Assembly (NCBI GenBank): GCA_021203685.1
Contig: JAJQAS010000143.1
Location: forward strand, 1 to 18,485
From: Clostridiales bacterium
Lineage (GTDB): Bacteria; Bacillota; Clostridia; Oscillospirales; Oscillospiraceae
Reading direction: 5' to 3'
Length of the DNA stretch: 18,485 bases
The position numbers and the translations under genes are program-made. Below are positions 13,596 through 18,485 of this stretch, in pieces (within the stretch, counting starts at the first letter, position 1; every line of letters starts with the position of its first letter). The notes beneath the pieces are model-generated. The model did not search any database. It had not been told where the DNA came from and saw only the letters and a program-made list of their open reading frames with translations.

Positions 13596-13972
13596 AGCTG
13601 AAAAAGATCCTGCTGCCCGCCGCGCTCATCATCCTGCTGGTCTGCGGCGTGTACACCGCCATCCTGATGGCGTCCAGCGAGCCGACCTATAACGGCGAGG
13701 ACGTGGATCTGGTGGCCCTCTACGAGGACCCCAGCTCCTACGACAACAGCGACGCCGACGGCGCCGCCGCCATCATCATCAACGAGAACCTGGAAAAGAC
13801 CGCCGCTGAAAACGTGGTGTTCAGCGTGGTCTACAACTTCCGCGGCTACGACACCATGGGCGAGAGCTTCATCCTCATCGCCGCCATCGCCGGTTCGCTG
13901 GTCATCCTGCGCAAGGCGGTGCGGTACAACGCGGACGGCACCCCCATCGAGGACGAGGAGGATGAGCTATGA
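13592..13972 (+). CDS. mbhE: Membrane-bound hydrogenase subunit MbhE-like
   Basis: 126-residue protein: an N-terminal helix (ILLPAALIILLVCGVYTAILM), a hydrophilic extracytoplasmic-type stretch with many Asp residues, the conserved VVFSVVYNFRGYDTMGES block typical of MbhE/MrpA C-terminal domains, a second helix (FILIAAIAGSLVILRKAV) and an acidic tail (EDEEDEL). Identification rests on the N-x-RGxDTxGE-type motif and its position between MbhD and MnhB. Overlaps its neighbours by 4 bases. Confidence 0.85.
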   Translation: MKLKKILLPAALIILLVCGVYTAILMASSEPTYNGEDVDLVALYEDPSSYDNSDADGAAAIIINENLEKTAAENVVFSVVYNFRGYDTMGESFILIAAIAGSLVILRKAVRYNADGTPIEDEEDEL

Positions 13973-14451
13973 AACATACCTATCGCAGAAAAAACGTCAT
14001 CGTCCGGTGCGGCGCGGATATGTTCCTGCCCCTGGGCTGTGTGTTCGGCTGCTACGTCATCTTCCACGGCAACACCAGCCCCGGCGGCGGCTTCCAGGGC
14101 GGCGTGCTGGTGGCCAGCGCCATTCTGATGGTGTTCCTGGGCCACGGCGGCTCCGGCGTAAAGAACTCCTTCCGGGCCAAGCTGCTCCACAGCAGCGAGA
14201 CCATCGCGGAGATCATGTATGTGCTCATCGCCCTGCTGGGCATCTTTACCGGGCTGAACTTCTGTATGAACTTCGTCTTTGCGGGGCATGAGTGGGAGAC
14301 AAGTATCCTGATGAACGACGTGGTGGGCTACCACGTTATGGCAGGCATCATCTGTCTGCTCATCGTCATGCTCAACACCCTGGACGAGGACGACGTGCGC
14401 AAGGACGAGAACCGCCAGCTGCGCAGCGGGGAGGAGGTCGAGGAAGAATGA
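13969..14451 (+). CDS. mbhF: Mrp/Mbh subunit, MnhB-like (MbhF)
   Basis: 160-residue protein of the MnhB/MrpB family with four predicted helices. The motif FHGNTSPGGGFQGGVLVASA is the family signature (GH-x-xPGGGFQGG; the usual His is Asn here). A charged tail (RKDENRQLRSGEEVEEE) follows the last helix. Stop overlaps the next start as ATGA. Confidence 0.92.
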   Translation: MKHTYRRKNVIVRCGADMFLPLGCVFGCYVIFHGNTSPGGGFQGGVLVASAILMVFLGHGGSGVKNSFRAKLLHSSETIAEIMYVLIALLGIFTGLNFCMNFVFAGHEWETSILMNDVVGYHVMAGIICLLIVMLNTLDEDDVRKDENRQLRSGEEVEEE

Positions 14452-14798
14452 TGGTCACAAACTACATCGGCTGTTTTGCCCTCATCGTTTTGGGGCTTTA
14501 CTGCATGGTGGTCAAGCACAACCTCATCAAAATCATGATGGGCATGGGCCTGGTGGACTACGGCGTCAACCTGCTGCTGGTCACGGTGGGCTTCCACTAC
14601 GGCGGCACCGCCCCCATCTTCAACATCGCGGAGCTGACCCGCTCCAGCTTCTTCGTGGACCCCATCCCCCAGGCTCTGACGCTGACCAGCGTGGTCATTG
14701 GCGCCTGTACCACCGCCATGAGTCTTGCCCTGGGTATCAAGCTGAAAGAGCAGTACGGTACCCTGGACACCCGTAAGATCAGGAGGTTGAACGGCTGA
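14448..14798 (+). CDS. mbhG: Mrp/Mbh subunit, MnhC/NuoK-like (MbhG)
   Basis: 116-residue protein with three helices, homologous to NuoK and MrpC. Conserved features: the helix GCFALIVLGLYCMVVKHNLIK, then MMGMGLVDYGVNLLLV, and DPIPQALTLTSVVIGACTTA, where DPLPQALVLTAIVIG is the family norm. Two adjacent ATGs (14448 and 14451) are possible starts; 14448 gives the ATGA coupling used elsewhere in the operon. Most of the extra in-frame sequence upstream is overlap with mbhF and is not homologous. Confidence 0.92.
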   Translation: MMVTNYIGCFALIVLGLYCMVVKHNLIKIMMGMGLVDYGVNLLLVTVGFHYGGTAPIFNIAELTRSSFFVDPIPQALTLTSVVIGACTTAMSLALGIKLKEQYGTLDTRKIRRLNG

Positions 14799-16738
14799 TG
14801 AGTGCCTTATTGAACAACTTCCCCATTCTGGCCATTATGACCCTGTTTGTGGGGGGCTTCCTGAACTCCCTGGTGGGCCGCCGCCACGCGCTGGCCCAGA
14901 AGATCGTCGTTCTCATCTCCATCACCGCGGCCCTTGTCATGATGCTGGCGCTGGTCAAGCCGGTGATGGTGGACGGCGAGATCATCACCTACTGGATGGG
15001 CAACTGGGAACCCGTGGAGGGCTGGGCCATCGGCATCGCCCTTGAGGTGGACGCCCTGAGCCTCTTCTTTGGCCTCATCGTCGTGGTGGCGGTGTTCGTG
15101 TCGGGGGTCTACTCCTTCACCTATATGTCCCACGACGACAGTCTGGTGAACTACTACACCCTGTTCCTGATGCTGGGCGGCTCGGTGCTGGGCCTGGTGC
15201 TCTCCGGCGACCTGTTCAACATCTTCGTCATGGTGGAGATCATGACCTTCACCGCCGTGGCACTGACCGCCTTCCGCAGCCACTATGAGGGCGCGCTGGA
15301 GGGCGCCATGAAGTACCTGGTGGTCGGTTCTCTCGGCTCCACCTTCCTGCTGGCGGGCATCGCCGTGATGTACTCTCAGCTGCACACCCTGAACCTGGCG
15401 CAGATCGCCGCCCTGCTGCCGGAGGAGAGCGACAACCCGCTGATGGGCGTGGCCTTCGCCTTCCTGTTCATCGGCTTTGCCTCCAAGGCGTTCCTGTTCC
15501 CCTTCCAGCCGCTGGCGGCGGACGCCCACGCCGTAGCCCCGGCCTCCATCTCCCTGATGATCTCCGGCGTGCTGACCAAGTGCGGCGTCTACGGCATCAT
15601 TCGGATGTGCTACATCCTCTACCAGAACATGGACCTGGTGGTGGTGCAGTACCTGATCACGGGCTTCGGCGCGGTGACGATGTTCATCTGCGTCACCATG
15701 GCCTTCCAGCAGCACAACTTTAAGCGTCTGCTGGCCTTCCACTCCATCTCTCAGGTGGGGTACGTCATCACCGCCGTGGGTCTGGGCACCGCCCTGGGCG
15801 TCAGCGCGGGCCTGTACCACGCCATGAACCACACCATCTTCAAGGGCCTGCTGTTCCTGACCGCCGGTGCGGTGCAGCACCAGACCGGCAGTCTGGACCT
15901 GGACGGGCTGGGCGGCCTGGCCAAGAAAATGCCCCGCACCACGGCCCTGTTCCTCATCGGCGCGGCCTCCATCAGCGGCCTGCCCCCCTTCAACGGCTTC
16001 GCCTCCAAGTGGATGATCTATCAGGCCACCTTCCAAAAGGGCGTGGACACCGGCAACTTCTTCTTCATCATCGTCTGTGTGCTGGCGCTGCTGACCAGTG
16101 TGCTGACCCTGGCCTCCTTCATCAAGGTGACCCAGAGCGTGTTCTTCGGCCAGCTGCCGGAGCAGTACAAGGACGTGAAGGAAGTCCCGCTGCTCATGCG
16201 CATCCCCATGTGGATTTTGGCCATCCTGTGCATCGTCACCGGCCTGTTCCCCACCCAGGTGCAGAACTGGCTGCTGCTCCCCGCCACCAACGCCGTCTAC
16301 AGCGCGGCCAGCTACATCGACTCAGCTATGGGCGAGGGCTACGCCGCCCTCCACGACATCGTCTCCAGCGGCGTGACCTCCCTGGGCGTGTCCACCTGCT
16401 GGAGTCCCATCTCCTGGCTGGCGCTGCTGTTCTGCGTCACCTGCGCCGTGACCATCGTGGCCCTGCTGGGCAGCCCGGACGGCAAGGAGGACTCCCATGT
16501 CTCCGCTGCGGACGAGAACGCCGAGGAGCTGGACCCCAAGTACGAGCCGTTCTTTGCCGGCGAAGAGAGCGTCTACTCTCAGGTGGGCGGCAGCGACCTG
16601 TTCTGGGGCTTCAAACACAGCTGGCGGAAGTATTTCACCTTCTGGACCAACTGGCACAGCGGCATCGTCAACGACTACACCCTCTACGGCGTGGTGGTGA
16701 CAGCCTTCGTGCTGCTGGCCTGCATCTTCGTGCTGTAA
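14798..16738 (+). CDS. mbhH: Mrp/Mbh antiporter subunit, MnhD/NuoN-like (MbhH) with C-terminal extension
   Basis: 646-residue polytopic proton/Na+-antiporter subunit homologous to MrpD and complex I NuoL/M/N; the ion-pumping unit. Key charged residues are in place: E147 (MVEIMTF, helix 5), K172 (GAMKYLVVGS), K230 (FASKAFLFPF), H244 (DAHAVAPAS) and K261 (LTKCGVYG). About 14 helices end near residue 485. Beyond this it has ~160 more residues: another helix (WLALLFCVTCAVTIVALLG), a soluble stretch with DPKYEPFFAGEESVYSQ and a final helix. A plain MrpD is ~490-500 residues. The extension resembles the separate MbhI subunit/NuoL-type C-terminal part that links antiporter and hydrogenase modules, so it may be a MbhH-MbhI fusion. 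Overlaps mbhG by one base (TGATG). Confidence 0.9.
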   Translation: MSALLNNFPILAIMTLFVGGFLNSLVGRRHALAQKIVVLISITAALVMMLALVKPVMVDGEIITYWMGNWEPVEGWAIGIALEVDALSLFFGLIVVVAVFVSGVYSFTYMSHDDSLVNYYTLFLMLGGSVLGLVLSGDLFNIFVMVEIMTFTAVALTAFRSHYEGALEGAMKYLVVGSLGSTFLLAGIAVMYSQLHTLNLAQIAALLPEESDNPLMGVAFAFLFIGFASKAFLFPFQPLAADAHAVAPASISLMISGVLTKCGVYGIIRMCYILYQNMDLVVVQYLITGFGAVTMFICVTMAFQQHNFKRLLAFHSISQVGYVITAVGLGTALGVSAGLYHAMNHTIFKGLLFLTAGAVQHQTGSLDLDGLGGLAKKMPRTTALFLIGAASISGLPPFNGFASKWMIYQATFQKGVDTGNFFFIIVCVLALLTSVLTLASFIKVTQSVFFGQLPEQYKDVKEVPLLMRIPMWILAILCIVTGLFPTQVQNWLLLPATNAVYSAASYIDSAMGEGYAALHDIVSSGVTSLGVSTCWSPISWLALLFCVTCAVTIVALLGSPDGKEDSHVSAADENAEELDPKYEPFFAGEESVYSQVGGSDLFWGFKHSWRKYFTFWTNWHSGIVNDYTLYGVVVTAFVLLACIFVL

Positions 16739-16751
16739 AGGAGGCGGAAGT

Positions 16752-17720
16752 ATGACTGATTTGCTTTTTAACCTGGTTTATGTACTGCTGTTCCCCGGCC
16801 TGCTGTTCTGCGTGGTCATGGGGGTGCTGCTGGCGGGCCTGGACCGCATTTGGGTGGCCCGGATGCAGCGGCGGGTAGGGCCTCCCCTGCTCCAGGGCTG
16901 GTACGATTTCCTCAAGTGCTGTGGCAAGGAGACCATCATCCCCCGCCACGGCAAAAAGGCCGTCTACTACGGCGCGCCCCTTCTGGGCTTCGTGGCCCTC
17001 ATCACCATCTCCCTGTTCCTGCCTGTGGTGAACGGTCAGGCCGCGTTCTCCGGCACGGCGGACCTGGTGGTGGTCCTGTACCTGCTGACGCTGGTCAGCG
17101 TGTGCATGATCGTGGGCGCTTCGGCCACCGGCTCCCCCTTCGCCGGGGTGGGCCTGAGCCGGGAGATGGTGGCTATGATCTCCTATGAGCTGCCCTTCGT
17201 GCTGGTCATCCTGACGGTCAGCAAGGCCGTTCTCTCCGCCGGAGACGGCGCGTCCTACACCTTCTCTCTCCAGGCCATCGCGGACTATCAGGCGTCCAAC
17301 GGCCCCCTCATCACCCACTGGGCGCTGATCCCCGCCGCCATCGCCATGCTCTTCGTCATCCCCTGCGAGGTGGGGATGCACCCCTTCGACGTGTCCGAGG
17401 CGGAGACCGAAATTTGCGAGGGCACTCTGGCGGAATACAGCGGCCCTCCCCTGGCCCTGTACCGGCTGACCCATATGGTGAAGATGTTCATCATGACCGC
17501 CCTGTTCTGCGTCCTGTTCCTGGGCAGCATCAGCACCGGCTTTGTGGTGCTGGACACGCTGAATCTGATCGTGTTCTGCCTGGTGCTGACCTTCCTGACC
17601 ATGAGCCTGCCCCACGCCGTCTGCGCCCGGTTCAAGACCGAGCAGGTATTCAAATTCTACTGGACGGTGGTGGCCGGACTGGCCGCAATCAGCCTGATTC
17701 TGGTCTGGCTGGGATTTTAA
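16752..17720 (+). CDS. mbhM: Hydrogenase membrane anchor, NuoH/HycD/EchB-like (MbhM)
   Basis: 322-residue protein with about eight helices that anchors the hydrogenase module and forms the ion-path entrance. Family motifs: RMQRRVGPPLLQGWYDFLK near residue 36, GLSREMVAMISYELPFVL in the middle, and HPFDVSEAETEICEGTLAEY (acidic loop, conserved in NuoH/EchB) followed by SGPPLALYRL. AAAGGAGGCGG before the ATG is an excellent ribosome-binding site. In archaeal Mbh clusters M comes after J-K-L; here it precedes J and is adjacent to the antiporter gene. Confidence 0.94.
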   Translation: MTDLLFNLVYVLLFPGLLFCVVMGVLLAGLDRIWVARMQRRVGPPLLQGWYDFLKCCGKETIIPRHGKKAVYYGAPLLGFVALITISLFLPVVNGQAAFSGTADLVVVLYLLTLVSVCMIVGASATGSPFAGVGLSREMVAMISYELPFVLVILTVSKAVLSAGDGASYTFSLQAIADYQASNGPLITHWALIPAAIAMLFVIPCEVGMHPFDVSEAETEICEGTLAEYSGPPLALYRLTHMVKMFIMTALFCVLFLGSISTGFVVLDTLNLIVFCLVLTFLTMSLPHAVCARFKTEQVFKFYWTVVAGLAAISLILVWLGF

Positions 17721-17732
17721 GGCAACCAGCTC

Positions 17733-17757
17733 GCCGCCCACCTGTGCGTTGGGCGGC
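17733..17757 (+). other. Intra-operon hairpin between mbhM and mbhJ
   Basis: Perfect 8-bp stem GCCGCCCA / TGGGCGGC with loop CCTGTGCGT in the 53-base gap before the AGGGAG ribosome-binding site of mbhJ. No T tract follows. Candidate mRNA processing, stability or attenuation element. Confidence 0.5.
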
Positions 17758-17773
17758 AGAAGGGAGAAACTGC

Positions 17774-18220
17774 ATGTTTGAGAAACTGATTGACAACAGC
17801 ATGGCGAAAAGCCCCTGGATCTTCCACGTCAACGCCGGTTCCTGCAACGGCTGCGACATCGAGCTGGTCAGCGTGCTGACCCCCCGGTACGACGCGGAGC
17901 GGCTGGGCTTCCGGCTGACCGGCACCCCCCGCCAGGCGGATATCGTGGTGGTCAGCGGCCCCATCACCCTCCAGACCCGGGACCGGCTGGTGCGGATTTT
18001 GGCCCAGGTGCCGGAACCGCGGGTGGTGGTGAGCCTCGGCTCCTGCCCCCGGTCGGGCAACGTGTTCAAGGGCAGCTATGCCATCGACGGGCCGCTGGAC
18101 AAGTACACCCATGTGGACGTGTCCGTAGGCGGCTGCACCCCCAAGCCGGAGGCCATCGTGGCCGCGCTGGCCCAGGCCGCGGAAATTCTGCGGGAAAAGA
18201 GGAAGGAGATGCACAAGTAA
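17774..18220 (+). CDS. mbhJ: Energy-converting hydrogenase small subunit, NuoB-like (MbhJ/EchC)
   Basis: 148-residue iron-sulfur subunit that carries the proximal [4Fe-4S] cluster and passes electrons to the NiFe site. The four expected ligands are visible: C24 and C27 (GSCNGCDIE), C91 (GSCPRSGN) and C121 (GGCTPKPEAI). Length matches EchC and NuoB-type small subunits rather than the longer small subunits of uptake hydrogenases, and there is no twin-arginine signal, so it faces the cytoplasm. AGGGAG precedes the ATG at 17774. The stop overlaps the next start as TAATG. Confidence 0.95.
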   Translation: MFEKLIDNSMAKSPWIFHVNAGSCNGCDIELVSVLTPRYDAERLGFRLTGTPRQADIVVVSGPITLQTRDRLVRILAQVPEPRVVVSLGSCPRSGNVFKGSYAIDGPLDKYTHVDVSVGGCTPKPEAIVAALAQAAEILREKRKEMHK

Positions 18221-18485
18221 TGCTTCCTTATCTCACAAAAGCGCTGACCAACCTGGTCAAAAAACCCGTCACCGAAAAATTCCCCGCCGGCGACCCGCCC
18301 AAGGCGGCGGCGGACTACCGGGGCCGTATCCAGTACGACCCGGAAAAGTGCATCAACTGCGGCATGTGTATGCGGGTCTGCGCCCCCCAGTGTATGCACC
18401 GGGACATCGAAAAGCTGGAAAACGGCGACCAGAAAATCACCTTCACCTTTGACCTGACCAGCTGCACCTTCTGCTCCATGTGCGC
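18220..18485 (+). CDS. mbhN: Hydrogenase ferredoxin-like subunit, NuoI-like (MbhN/EchF), 5' part
   Basis: First 88 residues of a two-cluster 8Fe-type subunit; the window ends inside it. The first [4Fe-4S] binding motif is complete: C44-x2-C47-x2-C50-x3-C54-A-P (KCINCGMCMRVCAP). The second starts at C82-x2-C85-x2-C88 and runs off the end. It would take electrons from reduced ferredoxin and pass them to the small subunit. The start is coupled to mbhJ by TAATG. The gene continues beyond 18485, and further subunits may follow. Confidence 0.93.
   Translation, partial: MLPYLTKALTNLVKKPVTEKFPAGDPPKAAADYRGRIQYDPEKCINCGMCMRVCAPQCMHRDIEKLENGDQKITFTFDLTSCTFCSMC

Noticed and set aside
14807..16036. Long open frame on the minus strand opposite mbhH (also 10363-11661 minus and 1514-3097 plus)
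   Set aside because: These are shadows of GC-rich codon bias in the real genes. Their translations are rich in H, Q, G and D with no recognisable domain, while the opposite strand encodes well-conserved proteins.
12195..16738. A plain Mrp (MnhABCDEFG) Na+/H+ antiporter operon
   Set aside because: Full-length MrpA is missing, MbhD and MbhE stand alone, and the block is followed by NuoH, NuoB and NuoI-like genes and preceded by a [NiFe] large subunit, so it is part of a hydrogenase complex.

Overview
The window looks like chromosomal DNA from a GC-rich, spore-forming, anaerobic member of the Bacillota, most likely an Oscillospiraceae-type clostridium (Flavonifractor/Oscillibacter-like). This is inferred from spoIIGA-sigE sporulation genes in GC-rich DNA, a zinc-binding ROK glucokinase, an FMN-riboswitch-controlled ribU and an anaerobic energy-converting [NiFe] hydrogenase. 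No database search was possible, so the genus is a guess.

Left part (1-9425), housekeeping genes in short units. The 3' end of spoIIGA (protease that activates pro-sigma-E) is followed by sigE. Convergent to them is pncB (NAD salvage), which has its own promoter and a strong terminator. Divergent from pncB is an rlmA-type 23S rRNA methyltransferase. Next come a lipoteichoic-acid-synthase-type phosphoglycerol transferase, an Rrf2-family regulator, a ROK sugar kinase (minus) and the riboflavin transporter gene ribU (minus), which sits behind an FMN riboswitch and an attenuator. The three successive gaps flanking the LTA-synthase-like gene and the Rrf2 gene carry copies of a small MITE-like repeat built from GCTGTTAG-type ends and, in the fuller copies, a TGCCG/CGGCA hairpin.

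Middle (9426-10545). A consensus promoter drives a SLOG/DUF1273-type gene, which ends in a terminator. A gene-free AT-rich stretch follows, ending in a strong promoter with a Rex-like operator at the predicted transcription start.

Right part (10546-18485). A 13-gene (last one truncated) operon-like cluster encodes a membrane-bound, ferredoxin-linked, H2-evolving [NiFe] hydrogenase of group 4 (Mbh type). In order: catalytic large subunit, hypA, MnhE/MbhA, MnhF/MbhB, MnhG/MbhC, MbhD, MbhE, MnhB/MbhF, MnhC/MbhG, MnhD/MbhH with an extra C-terminal region, the NuoH-like membrane anchor (MbhM), the NuoB-like small subunit (MbhJ) and the NuoI-like ferredoxin subunit (MbhN, cut by the window end). 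Most genes overlap by 1-4 bases. The expected job, inferred from the family, is to oxidise reduced ferredoxin, reduce protons to H2 and move Na+/H+ through the Mrp-type antiporter subunits.

This cluster is the most interesting part of the window. The catalytic subunit has been moved to the front with its nickel chaperone, it ends exactly at its nickel-binding motif with no peptide to cleave, no NuoC/MbhK-like subunit is visible, and the promoter looks NADH-responsive through Rex.
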